Assembly (NCBI GenBank): GCA_963665785.1
Contig: OY762456.1
Span: 3,472,001-3,536,000 of the forward strand
Origin: UBA7455 sp026713185
Lineage (GTDB): Bacteria > Pseudomonadota > Gammaproteobacteria > Pseudomonadales > Azotimanducaceae
Length of the DNA: 64,000 bases
Direction: 5' to 3'
Each line of letters opens with the position of its first letter. Within the stretch, counting starts at the first letter, position 1. The translations under genes and the position numbers were made by a program. The notes beneath the pieces are model-generated. The model was not told where the DNA came from. It was given only the letters and a program-made list of their open reading frames with translations, and searched no databases. This document shows positions 16,869-26,523 of the stretch, piece by piece.

Positions 16869-18353
16869 ATGGAAAGCGTTGATACCCAATTTCTGATCAG
16901 TGCGGGCTGGGATATACCCACACCCTTCCGGATGTCTGTTCCAAAGCCGGGTTGTGGTCTTGTAGAGATTGAGTGCGTTCAAATTTATCGTTTACTGCCG
17001 GGGAAGCGTATCGTCATGCTTGCCAGGGATCAGGGGGAACCCATTCTGGTCAAGGCGTTTCTGGGCAGAAACGCAAATCGTAATGCTGCCAGGGAAGTCA
17101 GAGGTATTGAGGCTATTGCCAAAGCTGGCGTGTGTACACCGGAATTACTGTGGATGGCGGAGATTCCCGGAAGTGGTCGAATGCTGGCACTACATTTCTT
17201 ACCGGATGCAGTCAGTCTTTTTCATCAGTGGGACCAGGCAGATAACGTAGCAGAGAGAAATGAAATCCTGTCGAGTGTGATGCAGATCATGTCCCGGCTC
17301 CATCAAAGTGGTGTAATACAGAAAGACATCCATCTTGCCAATTTCCTGCTCAGCAACGACAAATTCCACATGATAGATGGAGGTGGAATCCAGCGAAAAT
17401 ATTCCGTCTCGGCCTCTGAGGATACCAGTCTCCTGAATCTTGCCAACTTCTTTGCCCAATTCCATGCCCGGAATGATGATCTGGCGCCGGCAGCATTGAA
17501 AGTATATGAGCAAGCGAGAGGCTGGTCTTCTGATCCTCTGGATGTCAGTGAACACCGGCGTCTGAAATTGTTAGCTGAAATTACACGGTGTCGTAAAATA
17601 CGAAAGCGCAACCACCTTGGAAAATCGCTTCGAAATTGCACTCGATTTGTATGTCAATCTTCATTCAGAAGGTTCATGGTGTGTGAGCGAAGTGCCTATG
17701 ATAATGAATTACAGGGTCTGCTCAGGCATCCTGATCGGTTTATTGCTGACGGAAAGCTATTAAAAAACGGGAATTCCGCCACAGTGGCGCTGGTTCATCT
17801 GAGTGACAGGCCTCTGGTCATCAAAAGATACAATATCAAGGGAATTCTGCATGGCGCCCGCCGGTTATTCCGGAAGAGCAGGGCGCGTGTGTCCTGGTCC
17901 AATGCCTGGCATATGGAATTTCTGGGCATACCAGCTTTAAAGCCGGTCGCCATGATTGAAAATCGAATCGGTCCATTCAGAACCAGTGCATATCTGATAA
18001 CCGAGTATATTGAGGGTCCCGACGCATTGCACTGTCTGCGCGAAATGGCAGACCCCAAAGGTGAACCCGAGGCTCTGGCGCAGATCATTCAGAAATTATC
18101 TGAATCGTGGATTTCCCATGGTGACCTGAAAGCCACGAACTTCCTGATGGCCAGGTATGGCCCGGTGATAATTGATCTTGATGCCATGCAGGAGCATAAA
18201 AACCAGAATACCTTCAGGCGCGCTTTTAGAAATGACCTGAAGCGTTTTATGGCGAATTGGGAAGATTACCCGGCGTTATCCGACCGGTTCATGGGATTGC
18301 TGTCGGAACTTGATAAACGACACGGGAAACAGACAGACCTGGTAAGGAATTGA
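16869..18353 (+). CDS. LPS core kinase-like protein with two kinase lobes
   Basis: Predicted LPS phosphorylation protein of 494 residues. Two kinase-type catalytic segments are visible. The first, VIQKDIHLANFLL followed by HMIDGGGI, is near residues 150-175. The second, WISHGDLKATNFLM followed by VIIDLDAM, is near residues 415-440. The protein is therefore two kinase-like domains in one chain, or one active and one degenerate. I start at ATG 16869, which has CAGGG 5 bases upstream, rather than at TTG 16845. It overlaps the next gene by 4 bases. Confidence 0.78.
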   Translation: MESVDTQFLISAGWDIPTPFRMSVPKPGCGLVEIECVQIYRLLPGKRIVMLARDQGEPILVKAFLGRNANRNAAREVRGIEAIAKAGVCTPELLWMAEIPGSGRMLALHFLPDAVSLFHQWDQADNVAERNEILSSVMQIMSRLHQSGVIQKDIHLANFLLSNDKFHMIDGGGIQRKYSVSASEDTSLLNLANFFAQFHARNDDLAPAALKVYEQARGWSSDPLDVSEHRRLKLLAEITRCRKIRKRNHLGKSLRNCTRFVCQSSFRRFMVCERSAYDNELQGLLRHPDRFIADGKLLKNGNSATVALVHLSDRPLVIKRYNIKGILHGARRLFRKSRARVSWSNAWHMEFLGIPALKPVAMIENRIGPFRTSAYLITEYIEGPDALHCLREMADPKGEPEALAQIIQKLSESWISHGDLKATNFLMARYGPVIIDLDAMQEHKNQNTFRRAFRNDLKRFMANWEDYPALSDRFMGLLSELDKRHGKQTDLVRN

Positions 18354-19543
18354 ACCAATTGAGCAATAATGAACCCACACCGGCCGTCTCCGGACAACCA
18401 GTCACTCAAGTCGAAGTAAGCTCCGGCAGCCAGACAGGCACCGGCAACCAGCTAAAGGTCCTTCAATTGTGCCACGATTATCAAGGCCCTTTTCAGTCCG
18501 TCTGCTGGCAGTATAATCAGGCTTTCGAGAAGCATGATGTCACAACGGTATACTTAAAGGGTCCCCGGAGCGAAGAAGTTATACGCAGGACGGGTGGCAA
18601 CCGGGTGTTGTTCTTTGAGCAGCCTCATCTTCGCGGCATGAAAATACGCAGTATCCTGGCTCTGGCCGGTTTCTTCAGGAAAAACAGGTTCAATGTCGTC
18701 ATCGCCCATCGATATAAACCGATTTTTCTCGCTGGATTGATGAGTTACTTCTTTGACATCAGATTAATTTTAGGGGTAGCTCACGAACACGATGTGTTCA
18801 GTCGGGTAGCCCGGTCCCGGTTTGTGACTTTCTGGAGGACCAACATATTCATTGTCGCGGTATCAGATTCAGTTTTTCGCAACATTGCACAGCATTGCCC
18901 TTCCCTTGTTGCTGACAAGCGGCTCGCAACTCTGGGTCATACATTGCCTGAAGTCGAATTGATGGACCGTGAGACAGCCCGGCAGAACCTCAACCTGCCC
19001 GAAGGATTCCTTTTTGGGTGCGTCGGTCGTCTGGTCGCTAAAAAGAATCATCAACTGCTGATAAAGGCATTTGCCAGGGCTGGATTGGGAAAGGACTGTT
19101 TTCTCGTCTTTTTTGGAACTGGTCCCCAGGCAAAAAAATTGAGTGACATGACTGCATCTTCAGGAATGGATAACCAGGTATTGTTTAAAGGATTTGTTGA
19201 CTGGGCTGCCCGATACTATCGTGCATTCGATACTTTTGTTTTCCCATCCGGAAGTGATGAAGCATATGGCGTTGTACTGCTGGAAGCCATGCAGGCAGAA
19301 TTGCCGATACTGGCGAGTAATGCAGCGGGTCCGTGTGAGATATTGGGAGATGTCGGTATCAGGTTTACCATGGATGACGTTGACAGTCTTGCAGTCAAAC
19401 TTCGCCTGGTGGTTGAACAGAACGAACGCTGGCGGCTGGACATGGGACGGGCGTCAAAACGACGTTTCGACAGTGAGTTCACGATCAGCAGTTTCATCGA
19501 GAAATTCAATAACCTGCCTCCCATAGTTCAACTCACTCAGTGA
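18350..19543 (+). CDS. GT4 family glycosyltransferase of the LPS core
   Basis: A 397-residue glycosyltransferase in the position of pseudomonad WapH, likely adding an outer-core sugar. GT4 signatures are FLFGCVGRLVAKKNHQLLI (about 218-236), LVFFGTGPQAKKL, and the donor EX7E-type region SDEAYGVVLLEAMQAELPIL. The start is TTG at 18350, overlapping the previous stop (TTGA) with AAGGA just upstream, consistent with coupled translation. The first 30 residues are Gln/Thr/Ser-rich and probably unstructured. Last gene of the plus-strand LPS run, with lpxL convergent 93 bases on. Confidence 0.85.
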   Translation: MNQLSNNEPTPAVSGQPVTQVEVSSGSQTGTGNQLKVLQLCHDYQGPFQSVCWQYNQAFEKHDVTTVYLKGPRSEEVIRRTGGNRVLFFEQPHLRGMKIRSILALAGFFRKNRFNVVIAHRYKPIFLAGLMSYFFDIRLILGVAHEHDVFSRVARSRFVTFWRTNIFIVAVSDSVFRNIAQHCPSLVADKRLATLGHTLPEVELMDRETARQNLNLPEGFLFGCVGRLVAKKNHQLLIKAFARAGLGKDCFLVFFGTGPQAKKLSDMTASSGMDNQVLFKGFVDWAARYYRAFDTFVFPSGSDEAYGVVLLEAMQAELPILASNAAGPCEILGDVGIRFTMDDVDSLAVKLRLVVEQNERWRLDMGRASKRRFDSEFTISSFIEKFNNLPPIVQLTQ

Positions 19544-19636
19544 GCACATGCTGAAATCCCGGACGCTCATGAGTACCGGACAGCATGATATTCTGATCTA
19601 TGAAAGATTCCAGTTGAGATTGATTAAGCTTTCGCA

Positions 19637-20554
19637 TCAATAAGGCGACTTACGGCCTTCCGGTGCTGTTTTAAACCTTCGATGCACCCACCAGTATTGC
19701 TCCGGTTGTCTGAGGACGGCCTGTTCAATTCTCTGATTGATTGTACGCGCATCAAATTCCGGGTCATCCGTTGGGATGGATGTTATGGGTTCACTGAGAA
19801 AGATCTCATATCGGGAATCATCAGGTGTTCGATAGTGTGAGAGCATGATAACAGGAGAACCGTTGGTTTCCGCCAGTCTTGCCGTTGCGGTAATGGTTGC
19901 AGCAGGTTGATTAAAGAACGGGACGAATACCGAGTGTCGCCTTCCGTAGTCCTGGTCGGGACCATACCATACCGCATGACCCTGCTTTAAACTTTTTATC
20001 ACTCCCCTGATGTCCTGCCTTTCTATGGCATTGGCAAAGTTTCGATTGCGTCCCCTTTGGATCATGGCATCGAGCAGAGCACTGCTGTTGCGCCGATACA
20101 TGATATCAAATTCCACGTATGTCGACAGGATGGCGCCACAGAAATCCAGTGTAGACAAATGCATACCGAGCAGGATGACGCCTTTGCCCCGGGCAAGGGC
20201 AGACTCCAGGTGTTCCAGACCATTAATCTGTACCAGATGCCGAAACTTACGGGGGTCACGCAGCCAGACACAGGCCATTTCAATAATACTGATACCGATG
20301 GACCGAAAGACTTTTCTGGTCAGAGTCTTTCTTTCTTTCGGGGACAGTTCTGGAAAACAGAGGCTCAGATTCACTTCGGTGATGTGCCGTCGATAATGTG
20401 CCAGCAGATAAAATAACGCTCCCAGAAATGTACCGAATCGTATCCGTACAGCGTGAGGCAGATGGACCACAATAAAAATCAGGCAGTAAAAAAACCAGAT
20501 GATCCAATATTTCGGGTGAAAAAATCGTACTTGAAGTAGCGTCGGTTTATTCAA
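19637..20554 (-). CDS. lpxL: Lipid A late acyltransferase (LpxL/HtrB family)
   Basis: Adds a secondary acyl chain to lipid A at the inner membrane. It has 305 residues, with one hydrophobic anchor (about 17-35), the catalytic HX4D in GMHLSTLDF near residue 130, and the conserved WYGPDQDYG and QYWWVHRRFK. Which fatty acid and position it uses (LpxL or LpxM role) cannot be decided here. The start is a TTG at 20554 with no strong ribosome site. The gene is divergent from hldE with 23 bases between the two starts, so they must share or overlap promoters. Confidence 0.88.
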   Translation of the reverse strand: MNKPTLLQVRFFHPKYWIIWFFYCLIFIVVHLPHAVRIRFGTFLGALFYLLAHYRRHITEVNLSLCFPELSPKERKTLTRKVFRSIGISIIEMACVWLRDPRKFRHLVQINGLEHLESALARGKGVILLGMHLSTLDFCGAILSTYVEFDIMYRRNSSALLDAMIQRGRNRNFANAIERQDIRGVIKSLKQGHAVWYGPDQDYGRRHSVFVPFFNQPAATITATARLAETNGSPVIMLSHYRTPDDSRYEIFLSEPITSIPTDDPEFDARTINQRIEQAVLRQPEQYWWVHRRFKTAPEGRKSPY

Positions 20555-20577
20555 GTTGTCACCGTCAGGACGGGCTC

Positions 20578-22041
20578 ATGAAGTCTCTGTGTTATTATCA
20601 GCGAATAGTCCTATTGAATGTCAATATGAAACTGCCACGTTTTGATCTTGCCAGGGTGTTGGTGATTGGTGATGTAATGCTGGACCGCTACTACCAGGGT
20701 GTCACACGACGGATTTCTGCCGAGGCGCCAATTCCCATAGTTGACGTTCGGGAAGTGGAAGACCGTCCCGGGGCAGCCGCTAATGTCGCCCTGAATGTCG
20801 TATCCCTGGGAGCACAATCAACTCTGATTGGAATGATTGGTGAAGATGATCCTGCCAGGGCACTGACTACCAAACTATCCAGTGCGGGAATAGTTTGCAG
20901 GCTCTCGGAAATGCCAGGTTATTCGACCACCACCAAGCTCAGATTGGTCTCACAAAATCAACAGATGGCCCGGGCTGATATTGAACAGTATCAACCGATG
21001 GATATCGAGGTGCTGGAAGACTCGATGAATGATGTCCTGGATGCCTGCAGTAATGTTCTTTTATCTGATTATGACAAGGGTGTTCTGGATGATCCCCAAC
21101 GGGTCATTAAACTTGCCAGGAAACACGGAAAGCCGGTTTTTGTCGACCCCAAACTCAAGGATTTCCATGACTATCAGGGGGCAACGGTTATTAAGCCGAA
21201 TAACCGGGAATTAGAGAATGCAATTGGTGAATGGTCCTCGGAACTGGAGATGGTTTCCCACTGTCAGCAGTTTATTCGGGAGTTGGGTATTGAGGCTATG
21301 CTGGTCACCAGGGCAACGAAAGGGATGACACTCATCCGGAAATCGGGAGACGAACTTCATTTCCCCGCCCGGACTCGTCCGGTATATGATGCGACGGGCG
21401 CCGGTGATACGGTTATCGCGGTTCTCTGTGCCGCACTCGGCGCTGGTGTAACCATGGCCGATGCGGTAGGACTTGCGAACATAGCCGCAGGTCTGGTGGT
21501 CAGTCAATTTGGTGTAGCCAGTGTCAGTGGCCCGGAACTGCGTCACGAAATTCTCGATGAGATGGATTTTGACACCGGGTGTATGTCAAGGGAGCAACTG
21601 GTCATAGCAGTTGAAGAAGCCAGGAATCAGGGTGAACGGATTGTGTTGACCAATGGCTGTTTCGATATTCTTCATGCGGGACATGTAGACTATCTTGCCG
21701 AGGCTCGCAACGAAGGTGACCGCCTTATCGTGGCGGTGAATAGTGATGAATCGGTTCGCCGGTTAAAAGGAGAAGGCAGACCTGTGATGACTCTGGATCA
21801 TAGAATGACGACTCTGGCCGGACTGAGTGCAGTAGATTGGGTAGTTCCCTTTGATGAAGACACGCCGGAGTCGATAATTGCCGAACTAAAGCCTGATGTG
21901 CTGGTAAAAGGCGGAGACTATGCTATTGATCAGGTTGTAGGAGCAGACCTCGTCAGGTCTTACAATGGGGAAGTTAAAGTGCTGTCCCTGGTTGAAGATT
22001 GTTCCACCAGCGCCCTGGTACAGAAAATCCGGGAGATCTAG
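20578..22041 (+). CDS. hldE: Bifunctional heptose 7-phosphate kinase / heptose 1-phosphate adenylyltransferase
   Basis: Makes ADP-D-glycero-D-manno-heptose, the donor precursor used by WaaC and WaaF. The N-terminal PfkB-type kinase (about 20-330) shows GDVMLDRYYQG and the catalytic DATGAGDT. The C-terminal nucleotidyltransferase (about 355-487) shows TNGCFDILHAGHVDYL with the HxGH motif. ATG 20578 has CAGGA upstream and gives 487 residues. ATG 20626 would give the more usual N-terminus (KLPRFDLARVLVIGD). It overlaps the convergent aldo/keto reductase by 4 bases. Confidence 0.95.
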   Translation: MKSLCYYQRIVLLNVNMKLPRFDLARVLVIGDVMLDRYYQGVTRRISAEAPIPIVDVREVEDRPGAAANVALNVVSLGAQSTLIGMIGEDDPARALTTKLSSAGIVCRLSEMPGYSTTTKLRLVSQNQQMARADIEQYQPMDIEVLEDSMNDVLDACSNVLLSDYDKGVLDDPQRVIKLARKHGKPVFVDPKLKDFHDYQGATVIKPNNRELENAIGEWSSELEMVSHCQQFIRELGIEAMLVTRATKGMTLIRKSGDELHFPARTRPVYDATGAGDTVIAVLCAALGAGVTMADAVGLANIAAGLVVSQFGVASVSGPELRHEILDEMDFDTGCMSREQLVIAVEEARNQGERIVLTNGCFDILHAGHVDYLAEARNEGDRLIVAVNSDESVRRLKGEGRPVMTLDHRMTTLAGLSAVDWVVPFDEDTPESIIAELKPDVLVKGGDYAIDQVVGADLVRSYNGEVKVLSLVEDCSTSALVQKIREI

Positions 22042-22820
22042 GGGTTGTTCAGGATGTCCACCGCAAGTTGAACATTTTCCTGCAGATGTGTCTCGTTGAT
22101 TGTCCCAATGATGATGGAAGCCACTGCAGGTTGATTAATCGCGAGCTTAAGACCGTCGATCATATTTCGGGCATGTCCGCTTGCGAAGACTTTCTTGATC
22201 ATCACTGTTTTGCCAAGACGGCCGGCTGCCTGGATGACCGGTAATTGACTCTGATCAGCGGGATTGAATGTGACCATGACGAGATCCATTTCCTCCAGGG
22301 CCAGTAAACCACCGGCAATACTATTGGTTGATGCACCGATGAAGCGAATCAATCCCCGATCTTTCATATTTTGCAGGTCACGAATAATCGGAGTTGAGTG
22401 CAGGATCTGTTCATCATCCGAGTGACAATGAACCAGAACGATATCCAGGTAATCGGTATGCAGCCGATGCAGGCTGTTCTCGATACTGCCCGTTGTTGCT
22501 GCTGTGGAGAAATCATAAACTGAATGGTCCGTATAGGTTTCACCGACCTTCGTCGAAATGATCCAATGAGGTCTGTTGGCGCCCATCAGCCTGCCAATTC
22601 TCTCTTCGCTCTCACCATAGGCTGGAGCCGTATCAATAAGATTGATGCCGAGGTCAGCCGACTTATCGAGTAATGCAGCCAGCGCTCCCGGTCCAGGTAT
22701 CTGGAAGGGTTGAGGATATTTCACGTCAGTATTGCGGCCGAACTTCACCGTACCCAGACCCAGAGGAGAAACTGCCAGATCGCCGATGGCACGAAAATGT
22801 TCTTTCCCGAATGATTTCAA
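22038..22820 (-). CDS. Aldo/keto reductase family protein
   Basis: NADPH-type reductase of 260 residues, short for the family. The catalytic region LIDTAPAYGESEERIGRLM holds the expected Asp and Tyr; STKVG gives the Lys position, and DIVLVHCHSD holds the His. SIIIGTINETHLQEN is the cofactor end. The substrate is unknown. It overlaps the upstream FAD oxidoreductase by 4 bases, so the two proteins are made together. The pair near hldE is a recurrent pseudomonad neighbour. Confidence 0.85.
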   Translation of the reverse strand: MKSFGKEHFRAIGDLAVSPLGLGTVKFGRNTDVKYPQPFQIPGPGALAALLDKSADLGINLIDTAPAYGESEERIGRLMGANRPHWIISTKVGETYTDHSVYDFSTAATTGSIENSLHRLHTDYLDIVLVHCHSDDEQILHSTPIIRDLQNMKDRGLIRFIGASTNSIAGGLLALEEMDLVMVTFNPADQSQLPVIQAAGRLGKTVMIKKVFASGHARNMIDGLKLAINQPAVASIIIGTINETHLQENVQLAVDILNNP

Positions 22821-23986
22821 AACGCAGTTTCCCAGGGGGGTAAAGCGATGTCCGGGGACTGCAGATTAGTGGTTGTGGCGGCATCCATGCCTGTCGAAGG
22901 TGTCTCGGTGACCAGAGACAGCACCCTGCTGGACAGCAGCGGGACCAGAGTCAGTTTGGTGGGCCAACACACGATGACATTTCCCAGTCTCTTACAGAAA
23001 GGCTGGTCCGGTCTTGCCTGTTTATGCTGCATCGGCTCTGCACGGTCCACACGCAATGTGACCCATTGGCAGGATTTGAAATTTACAAATGGGAAGATAT
23101 GTTCGAGTTCCTGTCGGGCAAAGCCAACCTGTTCTGAAGCTGTCCGGCCGACGCCTGTTTCTGCAAGTTCGCCGCCAAGATACCAGACGATGCCATTGTC
23201 CGCGGCACGGTGGGATGTAATGGTAATCCGCGGTTTGTTTCCAGAACGCAGACCAACAGCATGAGCGTGAAATTCCGGCAGGTCGTAACCCTTGACCATA
23301 ACCTGATGCAGTGGACGTATCTGCATGGGGACATCCAGATGAGAGCTTGTCAGCAAATCAGCATTACCGGAACCGGCACAGAATACATAACAGGCAGCCC
23401 GAACACTGGCGCCGTCCGTCAGTGTCAACGCCGAGATACCCATGTCATTATCGGGTACTGGCTGCGGACTGCCCAGTATCAAATCCGAACCATGAGTTTT
23501 GGCAAGTTCAGTAATCAGGTCGGCAGTATCCAGAATTGCATCCGGAAGTTCGTAAACAACACCTTTGAAAGCCTGGTGGTTGAGGGGTTCAGGATATTCA
23601 GAAGTTTCCAGCCTGCGGAGATTGCCCTGCAAAGCCTTGCTGCCGAGAAAAGCCATGAGCCTGTTGCCGGGATTCCCATCGGAAAACAGATAATAACGCT
23701 CAGCCAGACGTTTGACGTTACGCAGATCAGGCTGGATTTCTCCGCTTAGACACTGCTGCCATATTGCAGGCATAGCCTTGATACTTTCCGATGCATTGGT
23801 CATCCTGCCTTCAAGATTGTATTTTACACCACCGTGAATCATGCCCTGTGAGGCGAGTGTCTGACCTGAGCCAAGACTACGTTTCTCGAAGAGAAGTGTT
23901 CTGAATCCCCTGGACTTGAAACTGTTGAGTAACCAGAGTCCAGAGATGCCACCACCAATAATTGCGATATCGATTTGTATCATCAA
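22817..23986 (-). CDS. FAD-dependent oxidoreductase (DAO/GlpO-like)
   Basis: A 389-residue flavoprotein. The N-terminus IDIAIIGGGISGLWLLNSF is the FAD-binding dinucleotide fold, followed by LFEKRSLGSGQTLASQGMIHGG, resembling glycerol-3-phosphate dehydrogenase and D-amino-acid oxidase families. The substrate cannot be told. Its stop overlaps the aldo/keto reductase start, suggesting a two-enzyme redox unit. The minus-strand start at 23986 lies 26 bases from a palindromic miniature element. Confidence 0.82.
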   Translation of the reverse strand: MMIQIDIAIIGGGISGLWLLNSFKSRGFRTLLFEKRSLGSGQTLASQGMIHGGVKYNLEGRMTNASESIKAMPAIWQQCLSGEIQPDLRNVKRLAERYYLFSDGNPGNRLMAFLGSKALQGNLRRLETSEYPEPLNHQAFKGVVYELPDAILDTADLITELAKTHGSDLILGSPQPVPDNDMGISALTLTDGASVRAACYVFCAGSGNADLLTSSHLDVPMQIRPLHQVMVKGYDLPEFHAHAVGLRSGNKPRITITSHRAADNGIVWYLGGELAETGVGRTASEQVGFARQELEHIFPFVNFKSCQWVTLRVDRAEPMQHKQARPDQPFCKRLGNVIVCWPTKLTLVPLLSSRVLSLVTETPSTGMDAATTTNLQSPDIALPPWETAF

Positions 23987-24011
23987 CGCTTACGACAAGG
24001 ATAAAAAACGC

Positions 24012-24165
24012 CAGGAGGCTGTCCGGGAACTGCGACCGTAGCGAGGGCGAGACTGATTGAGTCATATTTTTTGGTTATTTGAGGCAAATATTATACATAT
24101 TGAACGAAAATAAGCGGAAAATATGGCCACGCAGCAGGTCAGTTAAGTTCTCGGACAGCCTCCTG
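24012..24165. mobile_element. Putative MITE with 19-base terminal inverted repeats
   Basis: CAGGAGGCTGTCCGGGAAC at 24012-24030 and its inverse GTTCTCGGACAGCCTCCTG at 24147-24165 differ at one position and enclose about 115 bases of AT-rich noncoding sequence. Such ends are typical of insertion sequences, and the unit is far too short for a transposase, so it is best read as a miniature non-autonomous element. I see no obvious target duplication. It sits in the divergent gap between the FAD oxidoreductase and waaA and could carry promoter or terminator activity. Confidence 0.7.
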
Positions 24166-24210
24166 ATATATCAGTCTGGAATTTTCGAATGATTAACCAG
24201 AGGATTAATC

Positions 24211-25560
24211 TTGTTTCGCCATGTCTATAGTTTTCTGTTCTATCTTGCCCTGCCCGGCGTGTGGTTCAGGGTGCTGTGGCGTTCGTTAAAAGAACCGGAA
24301 TACCGACATGACCCTCTGCAACGATTTGGCGCGGTACCTGCCAGCGCCTTCAATGAGCCTGAAGTACCTGACAACCCGCGACATCGTTCCGGTTCCAACA
24401 ATACGCCGGGAGAAGTTTCACAGGGTATCCGTGGTAAACCGGTATTGTGGGTGCATGCAGTTTCTGCCGGAGAAACCAATGCGGTTGCGCCACTGATCAG
24501 CCGATTGCTGGACAGAGGTTATTCCATTGTGGTGACCAATATGACACCAGCTGGCAGGGACCGGACCCGGACACTACTGGGTAATCGAGTGGATAATTAC
24601 TATGTGCCCTACGATCTGCCGGGTTCTGTAAAACGATTCCTGAGACGTGTAAAACCGGACGTGTTGATTGTTGTAGACACGGAACTCTGGCCCAACATGC
24701 TGCATTACAGCCGGGTTGCGGGTGTCAGGATTCTTTTGGCCAATGCCCGGTTGTCAAAAAAATCCGCACGCGGTTACTCGCGGATAAGAACCATCAGTGA
24801 AGAGATGATGCAGGATGTCACCAGAGTTGCTGCACAAACGGAAGCACAGGGTTGCCGATTTCTGAAATTGGGCCTGTCAGAAAACAAGTTGCATATTGCC
24901 GGGAGCATCAAATTCGATAACACGTTACCGTCGGACCTGGAGGCGCGTACAGAGGCAGCAAAACAAATACTGGGTCCCGGCAGGGTTTTGATTGCCGCCA
25001 GTACCCATCCCGGAGAAGAGCAGGCAATTCTGTCGATATTGGGTGAACTCAAGAAGTCACTGATGGATTTGCGTCTGGTGATTGCTCCCAGACATACCCA
25101 CAGGGCCAAAGAAGTGGCGGATTTGTGTATTGCAGCCGGATACTCTGTGATTCGCCGGACAGCCGGTCAGTCCTGTACACACCAGGACCAGGTTTTTCTG
25201 TTGGATACCATGGGAGAATTGGCCGGTTTTTACGCTGCTGCCGATGTTGCCTTTGTAGGTGGCAGTATGGTTCCGGTGGGTGGTCACAACTTTATTGAGG
25301 CGGTGATGGCTGACACACCGGTCATCATGGGGCCTCACCTGGATAGTGTCGACGATATAGCGGCACAGTTTCTGGAAGCAAATGCCATGGTTGTGGTGAA
25401 CAACCAGCAGGAATTATCTGCAGAGTTGCATAAAATGTTTGCTTCCAAAGCCTCTCGTCGCCGTCTTGCAGACAATGCGGCAGAAGTCTGCTCTCGTAAC
25501 AGGGGGGCGTTGGAGCAGGTAGAAGAACTCGTTGTTGAACTGGTTAATGTACGAGTATGA
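24211..25560 (+). CDS. waaA: 3-deoxy-D-manno-octulosonic acid (Kdo) transferase
   Basis: Transfers Kdo from CMP-Kdo to lipid IVA, the first core step. The 449 residues begin with a membrane anchor (VYSFLFYLALPGVWF), then LWVHAVSAGETNAVAPL with the catalytic Glu region, and the GT30 C-terminal part with AFVGGSMVPVGGHNFIEAV. There is an unusual charged/Pro insert around residues 50-75. The start is TTG at 24211 with AGGA at 24201-24204. The 3' end overlaps the convergent nuclease gene by 17 bases. Confidence 0.95.
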   Translation: MFRHVYSFLFYLALPGVWFRVLWRSLKEPEYRHDPLQRFGAVPASAFNEPEVPDNPRHRSGSNNTPGEVSQGIRGKPVLWVHAVSAGETNAVAPLISRLLDRGYSIVVTNMTPAGRDRTRTLLGNRVDNYYVPYDLPGSVKRFLRRVKPDVLIVVDTELWPNMLHYSRVAGVRILLANARLSKKSARGYSRIRTISEEMMQDVTRVAAQTEAQGCRFLKLGLSENKLHIAGSIKFDNTLPSDLEARTEAAKQILGPGRVLIAASTHPGEEQAILSILGELKKSLMDLRLVIAPRHTHRAKEVADLCIAAGYSVIRRTAGQSCTHQDQVFLLDTMGELAGFYAAADVAFVGGSMVPVGGHNFIEAVMADTPVIMGPHLDSVDDIAAQFLEANAMVVVNNQQELSAELHKMFASKASRRRLADNAAEVCSRNRGALEQVEELVVELVNVRV

Positions 25561-26397
25561 CATGAGGCGCAATGTCTTTGAGTTTCGCGGGTCCGATCCC
25601 ATGTACCTTAAGCAGGTCGTTTATGGATTTGTAAGGTCTGGCAGCGATTATTTTTTCAGCCATTACGGGTCCAATACCCTTAATTGTCTGTAACTCCAGG
25701 CTATTGGCGCTGTTCAGGTCCAGTGGTTCCCCGCCACGGTCCGGAATGCCGGAGATTTCCCGTTTGAGTTTTCTCAATGCCTGCTCCTCCTGGCGTTGCT
25801 CCTCTCGCAGACTGAAGAGCATTCCGGGGTCACTCTCCTGCCAGATGCCGGCGCGATTCAGTAATGCCAGATCTTTAAGGTCCTGTAATCGTTGCAGTGT
25901 AATATCACTGGGATGCCCTCTGGATTCATACGGGTTGTGCCGTGAATTCGAGCCAGTCCCTCTCTCACCAGTTTTTCGGAAAGATATTCCCCGTCACTGG
26001 TTTTGATAAACCCGTAGATTCGAGTCCCCCTGCCTGGACTGCTTGCATAACTCGTAAAAATCGTAAATGGTTCAGCAAGTACCTGTTTTACATATGCTGT
26101 TGCAGCCTGACCAAAACGCACAACGGCATGTGTATTCGGTAAGCCAAAATGCCGCCGTTGTTCAATAATCCGGTCTACTTCCGCCTTGCTGCCGAAATTG
26201 GTTTCCATGCAGTCTACAAAGTACAGCCGCATGTGTAATTCTTCTCTGTTAACGCTGACGAAGAAACTGTCCCCGTCATTGGAGGGGTTGTCTATGAGCG
26301 TTGCGTCATTCAGGCTAATGAGTTCAGCAGCGAACCCTGCAGTGCTTGTTATCAGGCTGACAGAGAGTAGAAAGATAACAGTGAAGATATTCATCAT
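25544..26397 (-). pseudogene. Secreted staphylococcal-nuclease-like protein with C-terminal helix-hairpin-helix, split by a frameshift
   Basis: The first part (26397 to 25858, 179 residues) has a signal peptide (IFTVIFLLSVSLITSTAGFAA) and a thermonuclease-type domain, with the nuclease-like RLYFVDCMET, GSKAEVD and EGLARIHG. It ends in the non-homologous tail VILHCNDYRTLKIWHY. Shifting frame near 25913-25925 instead reads RGHPSDITLQRLQDLKDLAL and runs without a stop into the second part (25822 to 25544), which ends in a ComEA-like helix-hairpin-helix (LNSANSLELQTIKGIGP). One nucleotide change would restore a single protein of about 284 residues. Either a true pseudogene, a programmed shift, or a sequencing error. 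Confidence 0.75.
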
Positions 26398-26523
26398 GAC
26401 GATTTACAACAAATGCACCTCAAGTTGTCAAAATAAAGCAATTTATGCCTTGATTTTTGCGTTGTATATTAACATTGTATTGTGTGTTAGTTTGGTTTCA
26501 GGGATAACAGTGAAGATTAACTG

